From Pseudorhizobium xiangyangii (GTDB taxonomy: Bacteria > Pseudomonadota > Alphaproteobacteria > Rhizobiales > Rhizobiaceae): 64,000 nucleotides of DNA. Under the pieces are notes generated by a model that ran no database searches, had not been told where the DNA came from, and saw only the letters and a program-made list of their open reading frames with translations. The DNA lies in NCBI RefSeq assembly GCF_020531965.1, contig NZ_JAJAWH010000008.1, positions 124,001 through 188,000 of the forward strand. Reading direction: 5' to 3'. Of the stretch, positions 54,824 through 64,000 are shown piece after piece. The first letter of the stretch is position 1; every line of letters begins with the position of its first letter. A program made the position numbers and the translations under genes.

Positions 54824-56296
54824 TCAGCCTTCATGCCAGGTCCGGCCGTCGCGTTCGATCAGCGCAATTGCCTGGCTTGGACCCCAGGTTCCTGCCGTAT
54901 AGCCCTGAACCAACTGGCCCGTTGCTTCCCAACCCTTGAGAATGGGGTCGATCCAGTGCCATGCGGCCTCGACTTCGTCACGCCGCATGAACAGTGTCTG
55001 GTTGGACCTGATCGTGTCCATCAGCAGCCGCTCGTAGGCATCGGGATTACGCACGGCGAAAGCCTCTGCGAAGCTCATGTCGAGCGATACGTTGCGCAAG
55101 CGCATGCCGCCGGGACCCGGGTCCTTGATCATCAGCGATTGCTTGACGCCCTCGTCCGGCTGCAGGCGGATGATCAGCTGGTTGGCCGGAATGCGCCCGG
55201 CGGATTGGTCAAAGATGTTGTGCGGGATCGGCTTGAACGTGATGACGATCTCGGAAACACGCGTCGCCAGCCGCTTGCCGGTACGGATGTAGAAGGGTAC
55301 GCCGGCCCAGCGCCAGTTGCCGATTTCGGCCTTGATCGCGACGAAGGTCTCCGTGTTGGAGACGCCTCCCTCGAGTTCTTCGAGATAGCCCTTCACCGGA
55401 CCACCGGATGAAGCGCCGGCGCGATACTGGCCGCGCACCGTTCGGTGCTCGACATTGGCTTCGGTGATGGGCGTCAGCGCGCGCAACACCTTCAGCTTTT
55501 CGTCACGCACCGCTTCGGAACTCATGGAAGACGGCACTTCCATGGCGACGAGGCAGAGCAACTGGAGGATATGGTTCTGCACCATGTCGCGCAGCGCGCC
55601 GGCGGTGTCATAGTAGCCAGCCCGACCTTCGAGGCCAACCGCCTCAGCGACGGTGATCTGGACATGATCGATGTGCTGTGCGTTCCAGAGCGGCTCGTAG
55701 AGGGCGTTCGCGAAGCGCAACGCCATCAGGTTCTGCACCGTCTCCTTGCCGAGATAGTGGTCGATGCGGAAGATCTGCTCTTCGGGGAAGGCCTTGCCGA
55801 TCGTGTCGTTGAGTTCGAGGGCGGAAGCGAGATCGCGTCCGATCGGCTTCTCGACGACGATGCGGGTCTGCTTGGTGATGAGCTTGTGATCCCGGATCTT
55901 TTCCGAAATCGGCCCGAATATTCCCGGAGCAACGGCCAGATAGAAGGTGCGGATACGGTCCTTGCCTTCTTCAAGAAGCTTCTTGAGCTGGTCCCAACCC
56001 TGGTCGGACTTTGCATCGACGGAGATGTAGAACAGCCGCTGGCAGAACTTGGCGACCTCGGCCTGATCGTATTCGCCAGCCTTGAGATGCGTCTTCAACG
56101 CATCCTGTGCAAACTTCCGGTATTCCTCGTCGGTGAGGGGGCTGCGCGAAGCGCCGATGATGCGCGTCGGCTCGGAGAACTGTCCCTCGATCTGACGGTG
56201 GTAAAGAGCGGGAAGCAGCTTCCGTTCAGCAAGGTCGCCCGAGCCGCCAAACACGACACAATCAAAGGCCTCGACCGGGATGATTTGGCTGCTCAT
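54824..56296 (-). CDS. zwf: Glucose-6-phosphate 1-dehydrogenase Zwf
   Basis: 490 residues. NADP-binding GGSGDLA at 17-23, and the active-site R177-I-D-H-Y-L-G-K-E185 with the catalytic His. Start ATG 56296. Feeds glucose-6-phosphate into the Entner-Doudoroff and pentose-phosphate routes. First gene of zwf-pgl-edd; the AT-rich 56297-56385 should hold the promoter, though no box could be fixed. Confidence 0.96.
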   Translation of the reverse strand: MSSQIIPVEAFDCVVFGGSGDLAERKLLPALYHRQIEGQFSEPTRIIGASRSPLTDEEYRKFAQDALKTHLKAGEYDQAEVAKFCQRLFYISVDAKSDQGWDQLKKLLEEGKDRIRTFYLAVAPGIFGPISEKIRDHKLITKQTRIVVEKPIGRDLASALELNDTIGKAFPEEQIFRIDHYLGKETVQNLMALRFANALYEPLWNAQHIDHVQITVAEAVGLEGRAGYYDTAGALRDMVQNHILQLLCLVAMEVPSSMSSEAVRDEKLKVLRALTPITEANVEHRTVRGQYRAGASSGGPVKGYLEELEGGVSNTETFVAIKAEIGNWRWAGVPFYIRTGKRLATRVSEIVITFKPIPHNIFDQSAGRIPANQLIIRLQPDEGVKQSLMIKDPGPGGMRLRNVSLDMSFAEAFAVRNPDAYERLLMDTIRSNQTLFMRRDEVEAAWHWIDPILKGWEATGQLVQGYTAGTWGPSQAIALIERDGRTWHEG

Positions 56297-56385
56297 CGTA
56301 CTGCTCTTTCGTCTCTAAAGTTTGCGCGCTTCATAATCTAATCGATTTAAAAATTCTACCCCTTGGGCGCATTTTTGCTTTCGAC

Positions 56386-57675
56386 CTAGAGCCTGTCGCG
56401 TAGCGCGAACCACGTCAAGGCGAGGAATAGCAAAGGTGTTCGCATGTGTCGGCCGCCCGGAAAACGCGGAACATCCAGAGCCTCGATATCGTCCAGTCCT
56501 GTATCCATGCCAGCCAGACGGTCGGCATAGAGCTTGCCGCAGAAATTCGCCAACATCACGCCGTGGCCGGAATAGCCGCCGATAGAGGTAACCCCCGGCA
56601 TCACCTCACGCACGAACGGCTGTCGCGGCATCGTGATGCCGACATAGCCTCCCCAGGCATGCGTGATGCCAACGTTCTTGAGAGCGGGATATGTTTCGGC
56701 GATCTGCTGGCGGATGAAGTCGGCCGTGTCCTGCGGGTTCGTCGACGAGTAGACCTCACGGCCACCGAAGAGCAGACGGTTGTCTCGCGACTTGCGGAAA
56801 TAGCGCACGACGAAGCGTGAATCCGCAACGGCCTCTCCACCCGGAAGAACGCTCGGGTGATCGTCCAGGGGTTCGGTCGCGGCGATGAAGGAACCGATCG
56901 GCATGATATGCGCCGCCGTGACCGGCTCCAGCCTTTCGATATAGGCGTTGGTAGCAAGCAGGACCCGGTCCGCCGAGACCGTGCCGCTCGCCGTTTCCAG
57001 AAACGTCCTCCCCGCCGCCTGCCGCAGCCCGGTGACCTTCGTCATCTCATGGATCTCGGCGCCGGCGGCCTTTGCTGTGCGGGCGAGGCCAACAAGAAGC
57101 TTCAGCGGATGGATATGGCCGGTACCGGTGTCACGGACGCCACAATGATACTGGGTCGAGCCCAGTCTCTCTGCGGTTTCCGCGCGATCCATGAATGTCA
57201 TGTGCGGATAGCCGTAACGTTCGGCGGCAATCTCCGCGTTGGCACGATATTCCTTCTCGTGGCCGCGCTTATGGGCGACGTTCATCTGTCCCGGCATGTA
57301 GTTGATGTCGATTGAATGCTCGGCCGCGAAATCGAGGAGGTGGCGTTTCGCCTGCTCGGCCATGTCGAACAGTGCCTTCGAGCGCTCGAAGCCGATCTTT
57401 TCCTCGAGCTCTTCCGGCCACGAACGTTGGCCGGTGCCGAGCTGTCCGCCATTCCGTCCCGATGCGCCGTCGCCAATCCGGCAGGCTTCGAGAAGCACGA
57501 CGGAGATCCCTCGCTTGGCCAGGTGGTAGGCGGCCTGCAAGCCGGTGAAGCCGCCGCCGACGACGGCGACATCGACCGTCCTCGAACCATCGAGGGGCGG
57601 ATAGGTCGGGCGCTGGCTAACCGTGGCCTGATACCAGGATATTCCCGGCGCGATCGGGCTTTGCCACTCGTTCAT
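56386..57675 (-). CDS. FAD-dependent amine oxidase, PuuB/OrdL-like
   Basis: 429 residues from ATG 57675 (MNEWQSPIAPGISWYQATVS), with AAGGGA 6 bases upstream; the frame is open to 57729. DAO-type FAD protein: dinucleotide motif VAVVGGGFTGLQAAYHLAKR, GRNGGQLGTGQ, and the C-terminal GITHAWGGYVGITMPRQPFV. The W-Y-Q-A-T start and length match gamma-glutamylputrescine oxidase, and a PuuA-like gene lies 60 bases upstream, so a polyamine-catabolic role is likely. Other small amines are possible substrates. Confidence 0.8.
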   Translation of the reverse strand: MNEWQSPIAPGISWYQATVSQRPTYPPLDGSRTVDVAVVGGGFTGLQAAYHLAKRGISVVLLEACRIGDGASGRNGGQLGTGQRSWPEELEEKIGFERSKALFDMAEQAKRHLLDFAAEHSIDINYMPGQMNVAHKRGHEKEYRANAEIAAERYGYPHMTFMDRAETAERLGSTQYHCGVRDTGTGHIHPLKLLVGLARTAKAAGAEIHEMTKVTGLRQAAGRTFLETASGTVSADRVLLATNAYIERLEPVTAAHIMPIGSFIAATEPLDDHPSVLPGGEAVADSRFVVRYFRKSRDNRLLFGGREVYSSTNPQDTADFIRQQIAETYPALKNVGITHAWGGYVGITMPRQPFVREVMPGVTSIGGYSGHGVMLANFCGKLYADRLAGMDTGLDDIEALDVPRFPGGRHMRTPLLFLALTWFALRDRL

Positions 57676-57735
57676 GGCCGGTCCCTTAAGGCTTTCCCTC
57701 ATGCCGCGCTCCAAATCCTGTCTGTCCACCGGCCC

Positions 57736-59184
57736 TTAGACGTTGAGAAGCAGGAACTCCCGCTCCCAGGGGCTGATTACCTGCATGAAGGTCTCGAATT
57801 CCCCACGCTTCACCCCGGCATAGAGGCCGATGAATTCTCGGCTGAACACTTCGGTAAGTGCGGGTTCCGATTCCAGTTCCGCGACTGCTTCGAGAAGCCC
57901 GCGCGGCAGCTCGATCGATCCCTCGTTTGCGGAATCCTCCGTGGGTGGCCCAGGTTCGATCTTGTTCATGATGCCGAGCAGTCCGCAGCCGAGCGAAGCG
58001 GCAAGCGCCAGATAGGGGTTTGCATCGGAACTTGGCAGGCGGTTTTCCACGCGGCGGGCCGCAGCATCCGAGACCGGTACGCGGAATGCCGTCGTCCGGT
58101 TGTCGTAACCCCAGGCGTTGTTCACGGGGGCGGCCATGTCGGGTGTAAGGCGACGATAGGAGTTCACGTAAGGCGCCATCATGACAAGCGCCTTCGGCAC
58201 GTAGTGCTGCATGCCGCCAATGAAGTGGAAAAATTCCTTCGACGGGCTGCCGTCCTTGTTTGAGAAAACGTTCCGTCCGGTCTCTATGTCGACGACCGAC
58301 TGGTGTATGTGCATCGCTGAACCCGCTTGGCCCTGCATGGGCTTTGCCATGAAGGTGGCATAGATGCCGTGCTTCATGGCTGCTTCGCGGATCGTGCGCT
58401 TGAACAGGAAGACCTGGTCGGCGAGTTCGATCGGATCACCGTGGCGCAGGTTGATCTCCAGCTGGGCCGGCCCTTCCTCGTGGATCAGGGTATCTATCTC
58501 CAGGCCCTGCTTCTCGGAGAAATGGTAGATATCGTCGATCAGCTCGTCGAATTCGTTGATGCCGGCTATGGAATAGCCTTGGCCACCCAGGATCGCGCGT
58601 CCCGACCGACCCTTCGGCGGATGCAGTGGATAATCGGGGTCGGCGTTCTTGGCGACCAGGTAAAATTCGATTTCCGGCGCCACCACCGGCTTCCAGCCGC
58701 GTTCCTTGTATAGATTAACGACGTTCTTCAGGGCCGCACGGGGCGTGTAGAGAATGTTCTCGCCGCTCGTGCCGACGACATCGCAGATGACCTGCGCGGT
58801 CGGATCCGTCTCCCATGGAACGACGGATAGGGTCGATAGGTCGGGAACCAGCTTCAGGTCGCTGTCGCGCGGCTCATAACGGAAGCTCGCTGTCTCTTCA
58901 GGATACTCCCCCGAGATCGTGTGCCGGTAGAGTGCCGACGGGAGAGCCAGCGAGGTGTTCGAGGTGAACTTGGACGACGGCATCATCTTGCCGCGCGGCA
59001 CGCCCGCAAGGTCAGGTGTGATGCACTCAATGTCCTCGATCCCACGGTTGCGAAGCCACAATGCAGCTTCTCTCCAGTCAGTCACGCCACGCAGCGAAGT
59101 CAGTGCCGGTTGCGCGGCTGGAGTGCCCGTCGACTTCAGGACATTGCCTGCGGCCGGGGTGGGAGCAGAGTTTTTGCGTGGCAT
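57736..59184 (-). CDS. Glutamine synthetase-family ligase, PuuA-like
   Basis: 482 residues. GS catalytic fold with IECITPDLAGVPRGKMMPSS, the metal-site M291-H-I-H-Q-S296 and YGYDNRTTAFRVPVSDAAAR. Shape and pairing with the oxidase suggest gamma-glutamylputrescine synthetase rather than ammonia-assimilating GlnA; the N-terminus has an extra 30-residue P/A-rich stretch. Divergent from the flavoprotein gene at 59312 across 127 bases that hold both promoters. Confidence 0.8.
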   Translation of the reverse strand: MPRKNSAPTPAAGNVLKSTGTPAAQPALTSLRGVTDWREAALWLRNRGIEDIECITPDLAGVPRGKMMPSSKFTSNTSLALPSALYRHTISGEYPEETASFRYEPRDSDLKLVPDLSTLSVVPWETDPTAQVICDVVGTSGENILYTPRAALKNVVNLYKERGWKPVVAPEIEFYLVAKNADPDYPLHPPKGRSGRAILGGQGYSIAGINEFDELIDDIYHFSEKQGLEIDTLIHEEGPAQLEINLRHGDPIELADQVFLFKRTIREAAMKHGIYATFMAKPMQGQAGSAMHIHQSVVDIETGRNVFSNKDGSPSKEFFHFIGGMQHYVPKALVMMAPYVNSYRRLTPDMAAPVNNAWGYDNRTTAFRVPVSDAAARRVENRLPSSDANPYLALAASLGCGLLGIMNKIEPGPPTEDSANEGSIELPRGLLEAVAELESEPALTEVFSREFIGLYAGVKRGEFETFMQVISPWEREFLLLNV

Positions 59185-59311
59185 GACTCACCGGAGAGGA
59201 GTTGACGGGAACACTATCATAGAGAGAGATCGGCAATTGGCGAGAGGGGTGCGGCATTGACTTTATGGTCAGGATCGAAAAGAGCAGGCCTGACATCATA
59301 AGGAGTTTCGA

Positions 59312-60493
59312 GTGGTCCGGAAATTCGACGCGGTAGTTCTGGGCGCGGGCGCTGCCGGCATGATGTGCGCGATCCGGGCCGGAAACCGCGGCAAGAGTGT
59401 TCTCGTTCTTGATCATGCCAAGGCACCCGGAGAGAAGATCCGCATTTCAGGCGGGGGGCGCTGCAACTTCACGAACATAAATGCGTCGCCAGCCAACTAC
59501 CTCTCGGAAAACCGGCACTTCGCCAAGTCGGCTCTTGCGCGCTACACGCCTCGGGACTTTCTGGACCTCGTCGAGCGCTATCGGATTGCCTGGCACGAGA
59601 AGACGCTCGGCCAGCTGTTCTGCGACAACAGCGCCAAGGACATCATCGCGATGCTGCTTGCGGAGATGCGCGCGGCAAATGTCCAGATGGAACTGCAGCA
59701 GGAAGTCTCGACCGTCGAGAAGACGGGGGAGGGGTTCCGCCTGACGACAGCCGGCGGGGTCATCGAAGCCGCGTCTCTCGTCATCGCGACAGGCGGCAAG
59801 TCCATTCCGAAGATGGGGGCGACGGGCTTCGCTTACCGGATCGCCGAGCAGTTCGGCCTCAATGTCCTGGAGACGCGCCCGGGCCTCGTGCCGCTGACGC
59901 TCGACCCGCAGTGGCTCGAACGGTTGGCGCCTCTTTCCGGTGTTTCCGTGCCGGCCGAGATCCGCCACGGCAAGACCGGCTTCCGGGAAGCGCTTCTGTT
60001 CACCCATCGCGGGCTGAGCGGCCCCGCAATCCTGCAGGTCTCCTCCTATTGGCGAGAGGGCGACGATATCCAGCTGAAGATCGAACCGGACAGGGATATC
60101 CTTGCTGCGCTGAAATCTGCGCGCAAGCAGAACGGTCGGCAGGCGGCGCAAACCGTTCTCGGGGAGATCATCCCCAAACGGCTGGCGCAGTTCTTCATCG
60201 AGAAGGCAGGCATCACAGCACCCTTGGCGGATCTTTCCGACAAGGCGCTGGAGGCGATCGCATCGACGATCCAGAACTGGAATTTAAGGCCTGCGGGCTC
60301 GGAAGGCTATCGGACGGCGGAGGTTACGCTCGGCGGCATCGACACAAGCGATCTGGATTCGCGCACGATGGCAGCCAAGCGGATGCCCGGCCTTTATTTC
60401 ATCGGAGAATGCGTCGATGTGACAGGCTGGCTCGGCGGCTACAATTTCCAGTGGGCCTGGGCCTCGGGTCATGTTTGTGGGGATGCATTGTAG
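59312..60493 (+). CDS. BaiN/HI0933-family FAD oxidoreductase
   Basis: 393 residues from GTG 59312, with AAGGAG 7 bases upstream. Dinucleotide motif VVLGAGAAGMMCAIRAGNRG, the family-specific ISGGGRCNFTNINASPANYL, and LYFIGECVDVTGWLGGYNFQ near the end. A conserved cytoplasmic flavoprotein of uncertain reaction (aminoacetone oxidase or BaiN-like names are used). No functional partner nearby. Confidence 0.85.
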   Translation: MVRKFDAVVLGAGAAGMMCAIRAGNRGKSVLVLDHAKAPGEKIRISGGGRCNFTNINASPANYLSENRHFAKSALARYTPRDFLDLVERYRIAWHEKTLGQLFCDNSAKDIIAMLLAEMRAANVQMELQQEVSTVEKTGEGFRLTTAGGVIEAASLVIATGGKSIPKMGATGFAYRIAEQFGLNVLETRPGLVPLTLDPQWLERLAPLSGVSVPAEIRHGKTGFREALLFTHRGLSGPAILQVSSYWREGDDIQLKIEPDRDILAALKSARKQNGRQAAQTVLGEIIPKRLAQFFIEKAGITAPLADLSDKALEAIASTIQNWNLRPAGSEGYRTAEVTLGGIDTSDLDSRTMAAKRMPGLYFIGECVDVTGWLGGYNFQWAWASGHVCGDAL

Positions 60494-60628
60494 GGGCGGC
60501 CGATTCAGGACTTGTTAATCCGGGTAGGCAATTCTGCCATAATGCCAGCCAATTCCTGTGGTTGAAGGAGGGCATGCGCCCCGCCGCATTCGGCGGAACG
60601 CCACTGACAACGCTTTGGGGTTCACATA

Positions 60629-60763
60629 ATGCAGAAAGCTCGCCGTGCCCGCGCCATCGCAATTGCCCAGACCCAGGACGCCGTAAAGTCGAGGCGTCTG
60701 CGCTTGGTGGCTATCAGTATCGGCGCACTTTGTGCTCTCATGGCCCTGCCAGTTCTCTTCTGA
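60629..60763 (+). CDS. 44-residue single-span membrane protein
   Basis: Small open frame from ATG 60629 (GGGG 8 bases upstream). N-terminal half is basic (MQKARRARAIAIAQTQDAVK), then a hydrophobic stretch to the end (LVAISIGALCALMALPVLF). Positive-inside layout fits a tail-anchored inner-membrane peptide. No family recognised. It lies alone in the 438-base gap between the flavoprotein and the chemoreceptor. Confidence 0.5.
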   Translation: MQKARRARAIAIAQTQDAVKSRRLRLVAISIGALCALMALPVLF

Positions 60764-60931
60764 TCTCCAGCGTCTCAATCTTCTTCGGCGCCGGGCATTT
60801 GGACGAGTGACGGATCTCCGTGAGTAAACGTGTGCCCACCGTCCACGCGTTCGCGCCGAGCGTCATTTCAGTAAAAGTTAAGTAAAGTCTGAGATGCTAG
60901 ATCCTGGGATTAATTCAAGGGTGCTAGGTCA

Positions 60932-62776
60932 ATGTCTCGTCTTTTGCCGTCATCGGTTGTCAGCCGCATTCTACTTCTCTGTCTGTTCCTGATCTTCATC
61001 ACGGTGTCGGCCGTGGGCGGGCTCGCCTACAGGCATATTCAAGCCGACGTCATGCAGACCGCAATGGTGGATGCCGATAAGGCCGTTCGCGTTATGGGAT
61101 TGCTCTACGAGCTGGAGGCGCCGGGCGCCGCCGTCTCGCTGGACGAGGGAGTGGTCACGACCATCCGCGCCGGTGAGGGTGACCTCAGCAATCACGCCCT
61201 GGTGGACCGCACCGCAGCTTCGATTGGTGGCGTTGCTACCGTATTCGAAAAACAGGGCAGCGATTTCGTTCGCATATCGACCAACGTGAAGAAGGAAAAT
61301 GGTGATCGCGCCACCGGCACCAAGCTCGTGGCAGATCATCCCGCGCAGCCGCTCCTCGCCCGTGGCGAAGCTTATTATGGCCCGGCACTCCTGTTCGGGA
61401 AGGACTTCATGACCGGCTACTTCCCGACAAAGGATGCGGCAGGTACGGTGACCGGCATCCTCTTCATCGGCATCCCCATGGCCATCTACTTCGATCACAT
61501 CGCCGCTTCGGGCAGCGTGATCGTCGGCAGTTCGCTGGCGGCGCTGCTATTCGTCAGCATCATCGGCTTCCTTGCCATTCGGGCGCAGATCCGGCCGCTT
61601 CGCGTGTTGACGGGAACGGTCAGGGCGATCGCCAATGGCGAGAATTCGACCGGTATCCCCTATCTCGAAAAGAAGAACGAGTTCGGTAACATTGCGCGGG
61701 CGCTGGAAGGCTTCAGGGACAGCGCGCTCGACAAGCAGGCTATCGAGAACCGTAGCGCGGAAGAACGCGTGGAGGCGGAGGCGGAGCGCCATCGCAACGA
61801 CCTCGACAAGCAGCAGGTCGATGCGCAAATCGACCGTGCGGTGGTAGAGCTGGGTGCGGCCCTCTCCCGTCTCGCACAGGGCGACCTTTCGACCACCATA
61901 GAGGCGCGGTTCTCGGGCCGCCTCGAACAGTTGCGTGTCGATTTCAACGGTTCGATCGTCCGCCTACGCGACACGCTTTCGCAGATTCGCCAGAGTACTT
62001 TGGCAATCCAGAGAAACAGTGCTGACCTTAGCGAAGCCTCGTCCGATCTTTCCAAGCGCACAGAAAGTCAGGCTGCCTCGCTCGAGGAGACGGCTGCAGC
62101 CGTCGAAGAGATCACCGTGACGGTAAAATCCTCGGCGGAGCGGGCGAAAGAAGCGAACGCTGCTGTTTCGGCAACCAAGCGTAGCGCGGATGATTCCGGC
62201 ACTGTCGTCAATAATGCGGTCGATGCAATGGGCCGTATCGAGGAGGCTTCGAAGAAGATTGAACTGATCATCGAGGTCATCGACGACATCGCGTTCCAGA
62301 CCAATCTGCTGGCCTTGAACGCGGGCATCGAGGCTGCCCGGGCAGGCGAGGCCGGCAAGGGATTTGCGGTCGTTGCCCAGGAAGTTCGCGAGCTGGCTCA
62401 ACGCTCGGCCGAGGCGGCGCAACAGATCAAGTCGCTTATCCATCAGTCCACGCGCGAAGTCAGCACAGGCTCCGGGCTTGTTCAGGAGGCGGGACATGTG
62501 CTCTCCGCCATCAGCAAGCAGGTCACCGGGATCAGCCAGCATGTGGAGATGATCGCGACCGCCAGCCAGGACCAGTCCGCTGCCCTTCAGGAGATCAATG
62601 TCTCCGTCAACCGAATGGATCAGATGACCCAGCAGAATGGCGCGATGGTCGGGGAAACGAGCGAGTCCAGCCATCGACTGGCAGGGGAGGCGCAAGCCCT
62701 CATGCAGCTCGTCCAGCAGTTCCGCATCGATGCGGATACAAGGTCGAGGGAAGGGTCTGCCGCCCGGGCTGCCTGA
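60932..62776 (+). CDS. Methyl-accepting chemotaxis protein with Cache-type sensor
   Basis: 614 residues. First membrane helix near 11-30 ([20 protein letters not shown]), a periplasmic Cache-like domain (about 33-190, ending [20 protein letters not shown]), second helix near 195-213, HAMP at about 214-268, then the signalling coiled coil. The receptor tip is [20 protein letters not shown]. No C-terminal pentapeptide for CheR/CheB tethering. Ligand unknown. Own promoter region and strong terminator; separated from the che operon by about 60 kb. Confidence 0.92.
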   Translation: MSRLLPSSVVSRILLLCLFLIFITVSAVGGLAYRHIQADVMQTAMVDADKAVRVMGLLYELEAPGAAVSLDEGVVTTIRAGEGDLSNHALVDRTAASIGGVATVFEKQGSDFVRISTNVKKENGDRATGTKLVADHPAQPLLARGEAYYGPALLFGKDFMTGYFPTKDAAGTVTGILFIGIPMAIYFDHIAASGSVIVGSSLAALLFVSIIGFLAIRAQIRPLRVLTGTVRAIANGENSTGIPYLEKKNEFGNIARALEGFRDSALDKQAIENRSAEERVEAEAERHRNDLDKQQVDAQIDRAVVELGAALSRLAQGDLSTTIEARFSGRLEQLRVDFNGSIVRLRDTLSQIRQSTLAIQRNSADLSEASSDLSKRTESQAASLEETAAAVEEITVTVKSSAERAKEANAAVSATKRSADDSGTVVNNAVDAMGRIEEASKKIELIIEVIDDIAFQTNLLALNAGIEAARAGEAGKGFAVVAQEVRELAQRSAEAAQQIKSLIHQSTREVSTGSGLVQEAGHVLSAISKQVTGISQHVEMIATASQDQSAALQEINVSVNRMDQMTQQNGAMVGETSESSHRLAGEAQALMQLVQQFRIDADTRSREGSAARAA

Positions 62777-62799
62777 TCTCCTCATGATCGACAGACATG

Positions 62800-62832
62800 G
62801 CGGCGGCGAACTTCTGTTCGCCGCCGCTTTTT
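62800..62832 (+). terminator. Intrinsic terminator after the chemoreceptor
   Basis: GCGGCGGCGAAC-ttct-GTTCGCCGCCGC, a perfect 12-bp stem, then TTTTT. Confidence 0.93.
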
Positions 62833-62912
62833 CTACGGCAACTCTCTCCGCTACGGCCGAAAGCGTGCCGCCGAGAGACGCGCGAGCCTTGCCAGCGGGA
62901 ACGCCGGATGAC

Positions 62913-63149
62913 TCACCCTGGCTGCGCGACAACGACGGGAATGAGCAGGTCGCCCCAGTTCCCGGCCCCGCCATGGTGGCGCGCGGACCGGATGAGTTCG
63001 ACCGACACGCCAGCATCGACAGCCTTCATGACCGAATGATTGAGCCGGTGCAGATCGTTGGCGAGCGTACGAATGGCGGTCTGCTGATCGGAAGACATGG
63101 CGGATGCCTGCTCTTCTGCACGTTCCTTGACGCGGGTTTGGACGTTCAT
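62913..63149 (-). CDS. Small hypothetical protein downstream of aceA
   Basis: 78 residues from ATG 63149, with AGGAGA 7 bases upstream. A helical, charged first half (MNVQTRVKERAEEQASAMSS, IRTLANDLHRLNHSVMKAVD) and a short C-terminal end with HHGGAGNWGDL. No membrane segment. It begins 75 bases after the aceA stop on the same strand and may be co-transcribed. I recall a similar small gene beside rhizobial aceA, with no known role. Confidence 0.7.
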   Translation of the reverse strand: MNVQTRVKERAEEQASAMSSDQQTAIRTLANDLHRLNHSVMKAVDAGVSVELIRSARHHGGAGNWGDLLIPVVVAQPG

Positions 63150-63224
63150 GGCATTTCTCCTCTTGTAAGGGTTCTTGAACACTGACTTCCGGCTATCCTG
63201 GCCGCTGAAGCGGAGGGGTTTCTG

Positions 63225-64000
<776 letters not shown>

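Overview
The window is an alphaproteobacterial chromosome segment from the family Rhizobiaceae (Rhizobium, Agrobacterium or Ensifer type). The evidence is the content and order of the flagellar genes: visN/visR, the motA-fliM-fliN-fliG group, motB-motC-fliK(motD), motE, an ftcR/rem regulator, flaF-flbT, and tandem flagellins with the motif ADNAAYWSIATTMR. The agl alpha-glucoside operon, zwf-pgl-edd and aceA follow in an order that I recall from Agrobacterium and Rhizobium genomes. I see no rRNA, tRNA, CRISPR array, insertion sequence or prophage.

Layout. Positions 1-673 hold the end of a chemotaxis operon (cheD end, cheT). Positions 817-41332 are one almost unbroken flagellar regulon. It contains fliF, the LuxR-type master pair visN/visR, a minus-strand block (motA, fliM, fliN, fliG, then flhB and a small unknown gene), and a long plus-strand run from a DUF1217 gene through flgF, fliI, flgBC, fliE, flgG, flgA, flgI, motE, flgH, fliL and fliP. 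Four flagellin genes follow, then a FliH-like gene, motB, motC, fliK, a lytic transglycosylase, ftcR, flgE, flgK, flgL, flaF, flbT, flgD, fliQ, flhA, fliR and four small accessory genes that look like FliJ, the FlgJ rod-binding domain, FlgN and FliL. Positions 41440-43983 hold two surface-polysaccharide-like genes: a WecG-fold protein without the usual motif, and a Wzz-like protein without a kinase. folD follows.

Positions 45213-51644 are the aglEFGAK operon for binding, import and hydrolysis of alpha-glucosides. A PilZ-like gene follows. On the minus strand, zwf-pgl-edd runs the oxidative entry to the Entner-Doudoroff pathway, so imported glucosides and their catabolism are neighbours. Positions 56386-59184 hold a PuuB-like oxidase and a PuuA-like glutamine-synthetase homologue (polyamine catabolism). 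A BaiN/HI0933-type flavoprotein, a 44-residue membrane protein, a Cache-type chemoreceptor and, on the minus strand, the 3' part of aceA with a 78-residue companion complete the window.

Regulation read from sequence. The ftcR promoter has a perfect 16-bp palindrome and a CtrA-type TTAA-N7-TTAA site. The fourth flagellin has a perfect CtrA-type site. The second and third flagellins share a co-linear 62-bp upstream element. The first three flagellin leaders can each fold a hairpin whose 3' arm is the Shine-Dalgarno sequence, with pairing kept despite sequence change. This is the most interesting non-coding signal here, and the RNA-level flagellin regulator pair flaF-flbT is encoded 13 kb downstream. 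Several well-formed intrinsic terminators mark transcript ends. All functional statements rest on motifs and gene context read by eye; no database search was run.
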